Shown: positions 49,453 to 58,087, counted from the first letter of the stretch. The stretch: 64,000 nt of DNA from Streptomyces brasiliensis (GCF_014647875.1 NZ_BMQA01000024.1:1-64000); one strand, 5' to 3'. Made by a program: numbers and translations. Notes: a model not told the origin generated them from the sequence alone.

Positions 49453-50253
49453 TCAGAAGGCGGAGCGGATGAGTCCGCCGTCCACGCGGATGGTGGCTCC
49501 GCTGACGTACTGGGCGTAGTCGCTGCACAGGTAGGCGACTGCGGCCGCGATCTCGTCAGGCTCGCCGAAACGCTCCTGGTCGTTGGGGATGAGGGCGTTG
49601 ACGGAGTTGGGCTGGATCTCTTCCCAGGTGTCGCCCCAGCCGCGGGCGGGGCCGATCTCCGTGACGAGTTCCTTCGTCGCCTCGACGAGGATCGCGCCGG
49701 GCGACACCACGTTCGAGGTGACACCGGTGCCCTTGAGCTCGCGGGCGAGCGACACGGCGAGGTTGTGCCGGGCCGCCAGGGTGGCGTTGTACTGCGGGTG
49801 GGTGTTCATCGGCTGGGAGGCGAGACCGCCGCCGATCGTGATGACCCGGCCCCAGCCGCGCTCCCGCATCGCCGGCACCAGGTGCTGGATCATCCGCACG
49901 CCCGAGACGACGTTGACGTTGTAGGTGTCACGCCACTCGTCCGGGGCGGCCTCCGCCCAGGACAGGTGCCGGTAGAAACCGGCGTTGTTGACGAGGATGT
50001 CGACGGGGCCGTCCGCAGTGGCCGCCCGGGCGACTTCGGCGGCGACCGCGTCGTCGGCCAGGTCGCCCAGCACCGTGGTGGCGCTTCCCCCGGCCTCGCG
50101 GATCTCCCGCGCGACCTTCTCCGTGCGGTCCTTGTCCCGGCCGTGGACCACGACCGCGGCGCCCTCGGCCGCCAGCAGCTTCGCGGTGGCCTCACCGAGC
50201 CCGGAGCTCGAACCGGTGACGAGCGCGCGCTTTCCGTTCAGATTCAGGTCCAT
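49453..50253 (-). CDS. SDR-family protein lacking the catalytic Lys (copy 1)
   Basis: A 266-residue SDR-fold protein with the cofactor motif TGSSSGLGEA at about 14-23 and NNAGF. The expected Ser-Tyr-Lys site reads TIGGGLASQPMNTHPQYNATLAARHN: the Tyr is present, but position +4 is Leu instead of Lys and the usual Ser is not evident. A paralog with the same change follows upstream, so this is a subfamily trait and not a random mutation. It may use another base or act non-catalytically. A TetR-type operator lies 65 bases upstream. Confidence 0.85.
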   Translation of the reverse strand: MDLNLNGKRALVTGSSSGLGEATAKLLAAEGAAVVVHGRDKDRTEKVAREIREAGGSATTVLGDLADDAVAAEVARAATADGPVDILVNNAGFYRHLSWAEAAPDEWRDTYNVNVVSGVRMIQHLVPAMRERGWGRVITIGGGLASQPMNTHPQYNATLAARHNLAVSLARELKGTGVTSNVVSPGAILVEATKELVTEIGPARGWGDTWEEIQPNSVNALIPNDQERFGEPDEIAAAVAYLCSDYAQYVSGATIRVDGGLIRSAF

Positions 50254-50317
50254 GTTCTTCCTCTCTCGGACTCCCCCCACGCCGACACGGCACGGGGAGG
50301 TGTGTCGCTACAGCCAA

Positions 50318-50333
50318 GTATACACTTGTAGAC
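50318..50333. promoter_or_regulatory. TetR operator, probable copy 3 (SDR copy 1)
   Basis: GTATACACTTGTAGAC; on the other strand it reads GTCTACAAGTGTATAC, sharing the GTCTAC half-site and spacing of the tetR operator with one changed base in the other half-site. It lies 65-80 bases upstream of the SDR start. Confidence 0.5.
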
Positions 50334-50449
50334 TTTTTGCTCGACGACACATCCCGGCTCTCATGGCATGGCTGCGCGGCCGCACGGTGAGACACATGCG
50401 GCCCGGTCGGTGACGTTGCCGACCGGGCCGCAGGACGCTGTCTGTCGCG

Positions 50450-51250
50450 TCAGTTCACATGGCGGATGGTTCCGCCGTCCACGCGCAGCGTCGCACCGCT
50501 GATGTAGTCGGCATGGGGGCTCGCCAGGTAGACCACCGCGGCGGCGATCTCCTCGGGACGCCCCAACCGGTTGGCATCGTTGGGCACCCAGCTTTCCGCG
50601 GCCGCGCGCTCGATCTCCTCCCACGTGTCGCCCCAGCCGTGGGCGGGAGCAATCTGCCACAGCAGGTCCCGGACCGCGTCGGTGAGGATCGCACCGGGCG
50701 CCACCGTGTTGGAGGTGATGCCGCTCCCCTTCAGCTCGCGCGCCAGAGAAACGGCGAGGTTGTGGCGGGCGGCGAGGGAGGCGTTGTAATGGGGCTGCGC
50801 CGACATGGGCTGGGCGGCCAGGCCGCCACCGATCTGGATGACCCGGCCCCACCCGCTCTCCCGCATGCGCGGAACGAGACTCTGGATCATCCGCACACCC
50901 GACAGCACATTGGTCTGATACGTCTCCGCCCAGATCTCAGGCGTGGCGTCCATCCAGCCGACCTGGTCGTACGCCCCGGCATTGTTGACCAGGATGTCGA
51001 TCGTGCCCGCGGACAGTGCCTTGTCGGCGACGGCCTGCGCACCCTCTGCCGTGCTCAGGTCTCCGACCGTCACCTCCACCCGGCCGCCCTCGGCGAGGAT
51101 GCGGTCGGCGGTGCCCTTGGTGCGCGCCTCGTCCCGGCCGTGCACGACGACGGTCACTCCCTCGCGTGCGAGCGCCTCGGCAATCGCTTGACCGAGCCCG
51201 GAGCTCGAACCGGTCACCAGGGCCCGCTTTCCGGTCAATTGCATATCCAT
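50450..51250 (-). CDS. SDR-family protein lacking the catalytic Lys (copy 2)
   Basis: A 266-residue paralog of the gene at 49453, with the same layout: TGSSSGLGQA, NNAGAYDQVGW, and QIGGGLAAQPMSAQPHYNASLAARHN in place of the Ser-Tyr-Lys site. Both keep the distinctive ARGWGDTWEE/AHGWGDTWEE block near residue 200. The ATG at 51250 is preferred over 51256 because GGAAGG is then eight bases away, and it gives the same length as copy 1. The two probably arose by tandem duplication and may form hetero-oligomers. Confidence 0.85.
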   Translation of the reverse strand: MDMQLTGKRALVTGSSSGLGQAIAEALAREGVTVVVHGRDEARTKGTADRILAEGGRVEVTVGDLSTAEGAQAVADKALSAGTIDILVNNAGAYDQVGWMDATPEIWAETYQTNVLSGVRMIQSLVPRMRESGWGRVIQIGGGLAAQPMSAQPHYNASLAARHNLAVSLARELKGSGITSNTVAPGAILTDAVRDLLWQIAPAHGWGDTWEEIERAAAESWVPNDANRLGRPEEIAAAVVYLASPHADYISGATLRVDGGTIRHVN

Positions 51251-51964
51251 GGGCATGTCCTTCCTGTATCAGGCACGTGCTTCGAAGTGTGCACCCTGCG
51301 GGACATCGCTTGCAGGGTGTGCGCCCGCAGTCATGCCGCTGTCAACATGTGTGCGTTTGGGCGGGCGGTCGGCCGGTGCCGCTCCCGTTTGCCTCCCCAG
51401 GGGAGGAAACAGTGCCGAACAGCCCCGCGGAGATGACGGGGCGGCGATTACGGCTGTCGGGAAACGACCTTCACCTTGGGTGTTTCGGACGGCGACCACG
51501 GCCAGAGAGGCGAACATGGGCACCAAGCCCGTCCTCCCGAACCGGAGGTATGCCTCCACCTTAGAGGGGGTGACCTTGCGCATCAAGTCGAGGCCGTGAC
51601 GCTCGAGATGAGCGGTCCGAGGTGGGCCGAGCAGCGCGGCACTCTTGCAGTGATGCGGTTTCTTACTAACGATTCGACGCCCGGGACCGCAAAGAGGGAG
51701 GCTCCGTTTGCAGACCCGCCACCTGTGATCACGCAGGCATGGATGTCACGGCGAACACCGTGCACGGGAGCGCCTCAGAACATCTTCGGGCCATAGAGGT
51801 GACACCGCGGCGAGGTGCGAGCGGTAGGGCCGGCGATGGAGGCGGCGTTGGGACTGGTCACGTCATCACCGGGCGCAGATGCGACCAGGGCGGCCGGTTC
51901 CGGCTCCGGCTCCTGCTCCGACGCGGATGATCCCCTCATCGCGTCGGCGGCGCCGCGGAAGCCT
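51251..51964. other. Intergenic stretch, no gene seen
   Basis: About 710 bases. An 8-bp inverted repeat CACCCTGC/GCAGGGTG (51292-51299 and 51312-51319) upstream of the SDR copy 2 could be an operator. Frames on both strands, including one at 51269-51586, are unconvincing. Confidence 0.4.
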
Positions 51965-53386
51965 TCAGGACGCCTTCAGATTGCGGGCTCCCGACGGGGT
52001 GATGGCGAACAGGACAGCACCCAGGCCGAGGAGGGCGAAGATGATCGTGTGCAGGCCGCTGTCCGTGGCCCGGGCGCCGAAAGAGAGGCTGATCAGGCTC
52101 GACGACAGCACAGCGCCCAGATAGGTGAAGGTGCGCATGAGTCCGGCGGCGACGCCCACGGCCTCGGCGGGTGCCTGCTGGTACAGGGCGGCCTGGTTTC
52201 CGATCACGCCCAGGCCCGAGACGACGCCGAACACCATGGTGATCAGTACCAGGACCCAGATCGGAGTGGCCGAGGTGAACAGCAGCAGACCGGCCGGTCC
52301 GATCACGGCCGCGGCGGCTGTGCAGTACAGGGCGGAGCGCACCAGGTTGCGCCGGGCGAAGGGGATGGAAATGAGCGCGGCGAACACGGACATCGGCAGT
52401 ATCAGCAGGCCCACGCCGACGGCGGACAGACCCCGCGTCTCCTGCAGCCACTGAGTGAGGCCGTAGAGGATGCAGTAGTTGAGCAGGAAGGTGAGGCAGA
52501 CCCGCAGATAGGTGGCGCTCAACGGCTTGTTCCTGGACAGCATTCGGACGTCGACGAACGGATCGTCCGCCCGGCGCTCCCACAGCACCAGGGCGACGAG
52601 CAGGAGCGCGCAGAGCCCCCACCGTGGGTGGTGCAGGTCGTTGAGAAAGAACAACAGGGAGGCGATCGTGCCCGAGAAGAGCACCATTCCGGGGATGTCC
52701 AGCCGGGCCGGTGGTGCGCTCTCGCCCGTCCGCTCGGCACGGGGAAGGTCGCGCGGCACCCAGGCGAGCGTCATCAGCACCCCGATCAGGACCAAGGGCA
52801 CGTTGATGAAGAAGGTGATCCTCCATCCGGCGGCCGCTGCCAGCAGACCACCCAGTGGCAGACCGAGGGCCGAGGTGACCTGCGCCGCGATGGCCAGCGC
52901 GCCGAGTGTGCCACCGGTTCGCGCCGGTTCATGGTCGGCGGCCCATCGGCGCACGATCACCATCGCCGTCGGGTAGCCGGCCGAGGTGCCCACGCCGAGG
53001 ATGACGCGGGCCGCCACCAAGGTCGGCAGATTCATCGCGACGGTGCCCAACGCGCCGCCGATCCCGACCAGGGTCAGGCCGGCCACGAAGACGCGGCGCG
53101 GGCCGAGGCGTTCGGCGAGCCGCCCCATGGTGGGCTGGCCGATCGCGCTGGCCAGGTAGAGGGCGGACACCAGCCAGATGGTGGATGCCGCTCCGGCATG
53201 GAAAGTGTGTCCGATGGCGATCAGCGTCGTGGCGATGATCGAGCTGTTGATCGGGTTCAGGGACGACCCGAGCATGAGGGGGAGGGTGAACCGCCAACCC
53301 GGGCTCGCGGCCTCACGGCCTTCACTCGGCCGCCCTCCCGTCTTGCCGGCCGCGTGACGGGCCGACGTCGCATTACGTATCTCCAT
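51965..53386 (-). CDS. MFS exporter, DHA2 (14-segment) type
   Basis: Proton-driven multidrug or metabolite exporter in the membrane. The 473-residue protein shows 13-14 hydrophobic segments, the motif A region GRLAERLGPRRVFVAGL near 85-101 and the motif C region LGALAIAAQVTSALGLPLGG near 152. The ATG at 53386 is used; the sequence just upstream carries two MarR-like sites and no ribosome site, so the message may be leaderless. A longer frame to 53491 has no support. It could export an aromatic compound or a drug. Confidence 0.88.
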   Translation of the reverse strand: MEIRNATSARHAAGKTGGRPSEGREAASPGWRFTLPLMLGSSLNPINSSIIATTLIAIGHTFHAGAASTIWLVSALYLASAIGQPTMGRLAERLGPRRVFVAGLTLVGIGGALGTVAMNLPTLVAARVILGVGTSAGYPTAMVIVRRWAADHEPARTGGTLGALAIAAQVTSALGLPLGGLLAAAAGWRITFFINVPLVLIGVLMTLAWVPRDLPRAERTGESAPPARLDIPGMVLFSGTIASLLFFLNDLHHPRWGLCALLLVALVLWERRADDPFVDVRMLSRNKPLSATYLRVCLTFLLNYCILYGLTQWLQETRGLSAVGVGLLILPMSVFAALISIPFARRNLVRSALYCTAAAAVIGPAGLLLFTSATPIWVLVLITMVFGVVSGLGVIGNQAALYQQAPAEAVGVAAGLMRTFTYLGAVLSSSLISLSFGARATDSGLHTIIFALLGLGAVLFAITPSGARNLKAS

Positions 53387-53399
53387 GACATCAATACTA

Positions 53400-53423
53400 C
53401 AGGCAACCTGAACAGGTAGCCTT
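53400..53423. promoter_or_regulatory. Two CAGGYAACCTG-like sites before the MFS exporter
   Basis: CAGGCAACCTG (53400-53410) differs at one base from the marR operator at 25944, and CAGGTAGCCTT (53413-53423) is a weaker second copy. They end 14 bases before the exporter start and could block its promoter. Confidence 0.45.
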
Positions 53424-53679
53424 AACATGTTTTCAAGGGTAAGGCCGCCTGAGGACGGTTGCTCCCGTGCGCCGGAGGCGCCCATGCCCACCTCTGGGAT
53501 GGCGGACCGTTCGTCCGAGCCACCCGTCTGTTCGACGTGGAGAAGGTCACTGGGCCACGCAGGTAAGTGCGGAAGATCTCATTCCAGGGCTTGTCGGCCG
53601 ATCTGGACCGAGATACCCAGCGTCAGATCCAGGCGGCCTTGCGCCCGGCATCCTGCTGGTATCCGAGGCAGGCATGGCG

Positions 53680-53840
53680 GACGCGGCCAACCGCAGGATC
53701 GCCGGGTTCTCCCTGGGGATGAAACAACGGCTCTGCATCGCCGCCGCCCTGCTGGGCGACCCGCCCGTACTGCTCTTCGACGAGCCGCTCGATGGCCTCG
53801 CCCCCGAGGGCGTGCGCTGGGTGCGCGGCCTCTTCGACCG
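53680..53840 (+). pseudogene. ABC transporter ATPase fragment
   Basis: The plus-strand frame contains ANRRIAGFSLGMKQRLCIAAALLGDPPVLLFDEPLDGLAPEGVRW, that is the signature motif, Walker B and D-loop of a drug-type ABC ATPase. Walker A and the remainder are absent and the frame degenerates on both sides. It is a relic about 50 codons long. Confidence 0.65.
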
Positions 53841-53965
53841 GTCGACGCCGGCCCGCAGCCTCCGTCGCCCCCTGGCGGACGGCTGACGGGGTGTCGGGCG
53901 CATGCGCGGGAAACATGTGCAATCCGCGTGACATGCCCGTGAACGTCCGAGTGCGTCCGGATCGA

Positions 53966-53980
53966 TCAGGAATCGAGAAG
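53966..53980 (+). promoter_or_regulatory. Activator site, copy 1 (VOC gene)
   Basis: TCAGGAATCGAGAAG begins exactly 49 bases before the ATG of the VOC gene at 54015 and 35 bases before CTAATC, a probable -10. An identical site with identical spacing precedes the second VOC gene. The AraC protein encoded between them is the likely binder. Confidence 0.65.
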
Positions 53981-54014
53981 CGCGGTTGACGGAGCCGCCT
54001 CTAATCTGCCCGTC

Positions 54015-54425
54015 ATGGACATCACCATTCACACGAGTTCTCTCCCGCACGACGACCCGGATGCGTCGCTCGCCTTCTACCGCGACGTCCTCGGCTTCGA
54101 GGTCCGCAGCGACGTCGGGCAGGGCAGGATGCGCTGGATCACGGTCGGCCCGGCCGGCCAGCCCGACACGTCGATCCTTCTGGCGCCGCCGGCTGCCGAC
54201 CCGGGAGTCACCGAAGACGAGCGCCGCACCATCACCGAGATGATGGCCAAGGGCACCTACGGCTGGATCCTGCTGGCCACCCCGGACCTTGATGCCACGT
54301 TCGAGAAGGTGCAGGCCGGTGATACCGAGGTCGTACAGGAGCCGATCGAGCAGCCGTACGGCATCCGTGACTGTGCCTTCCGCGACCCTGCGGGCAACCT
54401 GGTCCGCATTCAGGAGCTTCGCTGA
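54015..54425 (+). CDS. VOC-family protein (single domain)
   Basis: A 136-residue glyoxalase-fold protein: ITIHTSSLPHDDPDASLAFYRDVLGFEV at the start and IRDCAFRDPAGNLVRIQEL at the end, with the metal-site Glu retained in QEL. CTAATC lies 14-9 bases before the ATG, so the transcript is probably leaderless. The shared activator motif suggests co-control with the larger VOC gene at 55249. Confidence 0.82.
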   Translation: MDITIHTSSLPHDDPDASLAFYRDVLGFEVRSDVGQGRMRWITVGPAGQPDTSILLAPPAADPGVTEDERRTITEMMAKGTYGWILLATPDLDATFEKVQAGDTEVVQEPIEQPYGIRDCAFRDPAGNLVRIQELR

Positions 54426-54641
54426 GCCGTACGGGTATCGATGCGGCCGTGCGGGCCGACATCCGACCTGCAAGGAACGCGGCGGTGCACCAGCGCGGAG
54501 GTTCTCGCCCTGCCGGCTGCCCACCAGGGCCGCCTCCGGATCCTCGTTGAACCGGCCACGGGTCCGGACTCCATCCCGTTGCTGTCCAGCAGTTGCTCGA
54601 CCTGCTGATCGACTCCGGCGGGGCCGGTCATCACCACCGAG

Positions 54642-54687
54642 CGAGCGCCCTGGGGTGCCTGCCTCGGCAGGCACCCCAGGGCGCTCG
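54642..54687. terminator. 46-bp near-perfect palindrome, probable terminator
   Basis: Two 22-base arms (54642-54663 and 54666-54687) are exact complements around TC. It lies after the VOC gene and 38 bases before the AraC start. A stem this stable should stop transcription arriving from the left; AT-rich sequence follows (GGAAAATGAAAAAGG). It could also be a protein-binding or cruciform site. Confidence 0.55.
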
Positions 54688-54724
54688 TAGACGTCGTTGG
54701 AAAATGAAAAAGGGGAGTGTTCTC

Positions 54725-55243
54725 ATGTGTCAGCCCGAGTGGCGGCGTGCACGCGTCCAGGCGCAGCGCCTGGCTGATCTCGCGCGGCTGCGCCGCGTCC
54801 GCGACCGGATCGACAGGGAATACGCGCAGCCGCTGAACGTGGAGGCGCTCGCCCGCGACGTGAACATGTCCGCCGGGCACCTCAGCCGGCAGTTCCGGGC
54901 CGCCTACGGTGAGTCGCCGTACTCGTACCTGATGACGCGTCGCATCGAGCGGGCGACGGCGCTGCTGCGGCGTGGCGACCTCAGCGTCACCGAGGTCTGC
55001 TTCGCGGTCGGCTGCGCGTCGCTGGGCACGTTCACCACCCGCTTCACCGAGCTGGTCGGCATGCCGCCGGGGGCCTTCCGACGCCAGGCGGCGGAGGCGG
55101 CCGACCAGGCTGATGCTGCGGGTACGACTGGCGGTGCGGGCCTTTCGGTCACGGTGGAGGGGATGCCGGCGTGTGTGGCGAAGCAAGTGACAAGACCGGT
55201 CAGGAATCGAGAAGTCCCGGCCGCCGCGCAGCCCCTAGCGTGA
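54725..55243 (+). CDS. AraC-family regulator
   Basis: A 172-residue activator made almost only of the DNA-binding domain (about 20-120): LNVEALARDVNMSAGHLSRQFRAAYGESPYSYLMTRRIERATALLRRGDLSVTEVCFAVGCASLGTFTTRFTELVG, with both helix-turn-helix units. No ligand domain is present. The ATG at 54725 has GGGGAG upstream; an ATG at 54704 is in another frame. The stop lies just before the VOC gene at 55249. It probably activates both VOC genes through the repeated 15-mer. Confidence 0.88.
   Translation: MCQPEWRRARVQAQRLADLARLRRVRDRIDREYAQPLNVEALARDVNMSAGHLSRQFRAAYGESPYSYLMTRRIERATALLRRGDLSVTEVCFAVGCASLGTFTTRFTELVGMPPGAFRRQAAEAADQADAAGTTGGAGLSVTVEGMPACVAKQVTRPVRNREVPAAAQPLA
55200..55214 (+). promoter_or_regulatory. 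Activator site, copy 2 (second VOC gene)
   Basis: TCAGGAATCGAGAAG, identical to the site at 53966, 49 bases before the ATG at 55249 and 35 bases before CTAGCG. It lies inside the 3' end of the AraC gene. Confidence 0.65.
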
Positions 55244-55248
55244 TGGCC

Positions 55249-55887
55249 ATGGCAACCACCACTTCCGCCGCAGCCACCATGTCCCTCGCGTCCGTCACCC
55301 TTGAGGTGGCCGACCCCGAGGCCGCCCACCGCTTCTACACCGCCTTTGGCGTGGACTCGCACATACGCCTGCGGGCGTCCGAATCGCACTCCACCGGCTT
55401 CCGCGGCTTCACCCTGGCGCTCACGGTGTCCGGGCCGGCCACCGTCGACAGCTTCGTCGGCGCCGCCATGGACGCCGGCGCCACGGTGCTGAAGCCCGCC
55501 GCGAAGTCGCTGTGGGGCTACGGCGGCGTTGTCCAGGCCCCGGACGGGACGATCTGGAAGGTCGCGACGTCGGCGAAGAAGGACACCGGCCCGGCCACCC
55601 GCGAGATCGACGAGGTCGTCCTCCTGCTCGGCGTCGAGGACGTGAAGGCCACCAAGCAGTTCTACGTCGGCCGGGGCCTGACCGTGGCCCGAAGCTTCGG
55701 AGGCAAGTACGCCGAGTTCGCCTCCGGCGAATCCAGCCCCGTCAAGCTGGCGTTGTACAAGCGCCGCGGCCTGGCCAAGGACCTCGGCATCCCCGCCGAC
55801 GGCACCGGCTCGCACCGTATCGTCCTCGGCACCACCGCCGGCCCCTTCACCGACCCGGACGGATTCGCCTGGGAGGCCGCGGCGTAG
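55249..55887 (+). CDS. VOC-family protein, two-domain
   Basis: A 212-residue protein with two glyoxalase-like halves: MSLASVTLEVADPEAAHRFYTAFGV with APDGTIWKVATS, then IDEVVLLLGVEDVKATKQFYVGRGL with TDPDGFAWEAAA. The ATG at 55249 is preferred over 55243 because it keeps the same distance to the activator site and the -10 box as in the other VOC gene. The usual His/Glu metal set is only partly visible. Function unknown; followed closely by a DUF1801 gene. Confidence 0.8.
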   Translation: MATTTSAAATMSLASVTLEVADPEAAHRFYTAFGVDSHIRLRASESHSTGFRGFTLALTVSGPATVDSFVGAAMDAGATVLKPAAKSLWGYGGVVQAPDGTIWKVATSAKKDTGPATREIDEVVLLLGVEDVKATKQFYVGRGLTVARSFGGKYAEFASGESSPVKLALYKRRGLAKDLGIPADGTGSHRIVLGTTAGPFTDPDGFAWEAAA

Positions 55888-55965
55888 CTCGCCCCCCGCC
55901 GTCCTGACTCCCGAACCTGCACTCCCGCACCGCCCCGTCTCCCCCTGCCCGAGAGGAAACCTGCC

Positions 55966-56451
55966 ATGCCGTCCACGAAGTCGTCCGCCGAGAACTCCGG
56001 CACGACCGCCGAGCAGTACGACGGATTCACCGCCGAGGAGCGGGCCGCGATGAAGGAGCACGCGCAGGAGCAGAAGAAGGCGGCCGCGCGGCGCAGTTCG
56101 TCCCGGGCGGAGAAGGAGGCGGCAGCGGAGCAGGACGTGCTCGCCAAGATCGCCGAAATGCCGGAGGCGGACCGCATCCTCGCCGAGCGGATCCACGAGG
56201 TCATCAAGGCCGCCGCTCCGGACCTCGCGCCCAAGCTCTGGTACGGGATGCCCGCGTACGCCAGGGACGGCAAGGTCGTCTGCCACTTCCAGAGCGCGGA
56301 GAAGTTCAAGTCGAGGTATGCCACGCTCGGATTCAGCGACCAGGCGGCACTGGACGACGGCGCCATGTGGCCGACCGCCTACGCCCTGAAGGAGCTGACC
56401 GCGGCCGACGAACAGCGCATCAGCGCGCTCGTGAAGAAGGCGGTGAGCTGA
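55966..56451 (+). CDS. DUF1801 (YdhG-like) protein
   Basis: A 161-residue protein. A Lys/Ala/Glu-rich N-terminal segment (about 20-60) is followed by the DUF1801 domain: AERIHEVIKAAAPDLAPKLWYGMPAYARDGKVVCHFQSAEKFKSRYATLGF and a final DEQRISALVKKAV. The ATG at 55966 has GAGAGGAAA upstream. It lies 78 bases after the VOC gene, same strand, probably the same transcript. The family is linked in some bacteria to iron or intracellular small-molecule handling, but the role is not settled. Confidence 0.8.
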   Translation: MPSTKSSAENSGTTAEQYDGFTAEERAAMKEHAQEQKKAAARRSSSRAEKEAAAEQDVLAKIAEMPEADRILAERIHEVIKAAAPDLAPKLWYGMPAYARDGKVVCHFQSAEKFKSRYATLGFSDQAALDDGAMWPTAYALKELTAADEQRISALVKKAVS

Positions 56452-56454
56452 GAC

Positions 56455-57115
56455 CAGCCGGGGCAGAACCAGCATCGAATCCGATGGGTACATCTTGATC
56501 GCCCGCGTCCGCCAGGCGGCCGGCAGCTTCTCCGAGCAGTCCGCGAACAGCCCGTCCGGCAGGTCCAGTTCGCGTACGTCATCCAGCTTGGTGATCTCCG
56601 TCAACAGGGAGTCCGGCCGACCGCGGCGGGGGCGCGCTTGAGCACGGCCGGCAGGGCGGTGCCGTCCTCGTCGTCCTCCGCGACCAGTGCCGGCAGCCGG
56701 GCCGTGCCCCGCCTCCCCAGGCGCTCGATGGTCCGGGTGCAGAACGCCTTCTCCCACCGGCCCCGCGCGGCGACCAGGACCTTCTCGATCCGGGTCCGGC
56801 CCGGAGGCTCGATCTTCCTCGCCCTGCACTCGACCAGCAGGGCCTCGCGGTGCCGGTCCTCCACCGACTCAACCGGGCACACCTCCGCGGTCGGCCACAC
56901 CGTCAGCTGCCCCTCGCCCGCGAAGGCCGACGGCCGGAGCCCCAGCGCCTCGCGGATCTGCTTCCGGTGCCGCTTCGCGCCCGCCAGGTCGTACTTCGCC
57001 AGCTCGGCCGCAGGCACCTTCACCAGCCCGGCGACGTACTCCACTGCTGGCTGCGGGAACTCCTCGATGAACTCCGGGAACGGGTGCGCGGCGCCGGGAA
57101 ACGGCGGACCTGAAC
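56455..57115 (-). pseudogene. Tn3-family transposase N-terminal remnant
   Basis: Two minus-strand frames together read as the DUF4158 N-terminal part of a Tn3 transposase. One gives FPEFIEEFPQPAVEYVAGLVKVPAAELAKYDLAGAKRHRKQIREALG, then VCPVESVEDRHREALLVECRARKIEPPGR. The other continues with SLLTEITKLDDVRELDLPDGLFADCSEKLPAAWRTRAIKMYPSD. A frameshift near 56620 separates them, and both the start and the DDE catalytic half are missing. An inactive fragment. Confidence 0.75.
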
Positions 57116-57256
57116 CTCTGGAACCTACTTGCGGGTCTCTGAGCCAGGACTCCGAGGCCGAGTACGGCTGCCGTTCGGCGGCCACCGTGGTGCCGGCTCG
57201 GCGATCACCCCAAGGGAGTGTCACCCTGTTGAACGGTGCTGATGCGTCGCTGGTGA

Positions 57257-57736
57257 TCAGTCGGAGTGGGCCGTGGGGCTCTGGAGAAGGTCCGCGGTGG
57301 CGGCGTCCCAGTCGATTCCGGCGAGCTCGTGGCCGTCGGGAACGAGCTCATAGGTGTACTCCAGCCACTTGGCCAGCGGGGGCACGGGCAGTTCGAACAG
57401 AGCCGCCATGTTCCCGGAGGCCAGCTGAAGCCACGCGGTGGCCTGGTCCTCCAAGGACGACGGCCGGATCTGGACGTCACCGAGGCCACTCACCGAGTAG
57501 AGCCCCTGGTGGAGGAGGTCGCGGCCGATCCGCCACAGGACCCGCGGGCCGCCTTCGATGACGAACTCCATGGACACGACCAGGGGAGCCTCCGAGTCGA
57601 ACCGGAATTCCGTCCTGATGGTCTGCCGTGCGGAGACGTCCAGCACGCGTTCGATGTCCAAGATCAGCTCAGGACGGTCGTGCGGCGCCGTTCGGCGGGC
57701 CTGTGCATCTGGTTGGGGCTCGTGTGCCTTCGACAT
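57257..57736 (-). CDS. SsgA-like sporulation and cell-division protein (SALP)
   Basis: A 159-residue member of the SsgA-like family, found only in morphologically complex actinomycetes, where members guide septum placement and spore-wall remodelling. The conserved pattern is clear: IRTEFRFDSEAPLVVSMEFVIEGGPRVLWRIGRDLLHQGLYSVSGLGDVQIRP and LEYTYELVPDGHE. The ATG at 57736 sits in a frame extending further upstream without support. The region upstream is occupied by a decayed tetR gene on the other strand. Probably functional, but an accessory paralog. Confidence 0.85.
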   Translation of the reverse strand: MSKAHEPQPDAQARRTAPHDRPELILDIERVLDVSARQTIRTEFRFDSEAPLVVSMEFVIEGGPRVLWRIGRDLLHQGLYSVSGLGDVQIRPSSLEDQATAWLQLASGNMAALFELPVPPLAKWLEYTYELVPDGHELAGIDWDAATADLLQSPTAHSD

Positions 57737-57739
57737 CGG

Positions 57740-58087
57740 ATGACGGCCGTGGGCACAGGCGAGGTGATCGAACGGCACGCCAAGACGTTCACGGTGCTGA
57801 TGGACGCCCGCAACTCCGACGCAGACGTAGCCAAAGCCGCCGACTACAAGATGGGGCACTACCGAGACCTCTTGGACGTCATCGCCGACCGGCTCTTCGA
57901 CCTCGGTGAAGTACGCGCCGAGGTGACCCGCGAACAGGCACGCGACATCATGTGGTTCTACTTCGGCACCTCCGCGTGGAGCACCGTGAGAGAACTGGGC
58001 TGGCCCTACCCCCAGGCGACAGCATGGCTCGAAGCCCAAGCAGCAGCAGCCCTCCTCACGCACCATCACGCGCGCCCGGCGGTCTGA
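57740..58087 (+). pseudogene. TetR-family regulator, C-terminal fragment
   Basis: The frame from 57740 encodes ADYKMGHYRDLLDVIADRLFDLGEVRAEVTREQARDIMWFYFGTSAWSTVRELGWPYPQATAWLEAQAAAALL, the ligand domain end of a TetR protein. The DNA-binding N-terminus is missing and its place is taken by the start of the SsgA-like gene on the other strand. The breakpoint lies within a few bases of that start. Confidence 0.7.
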
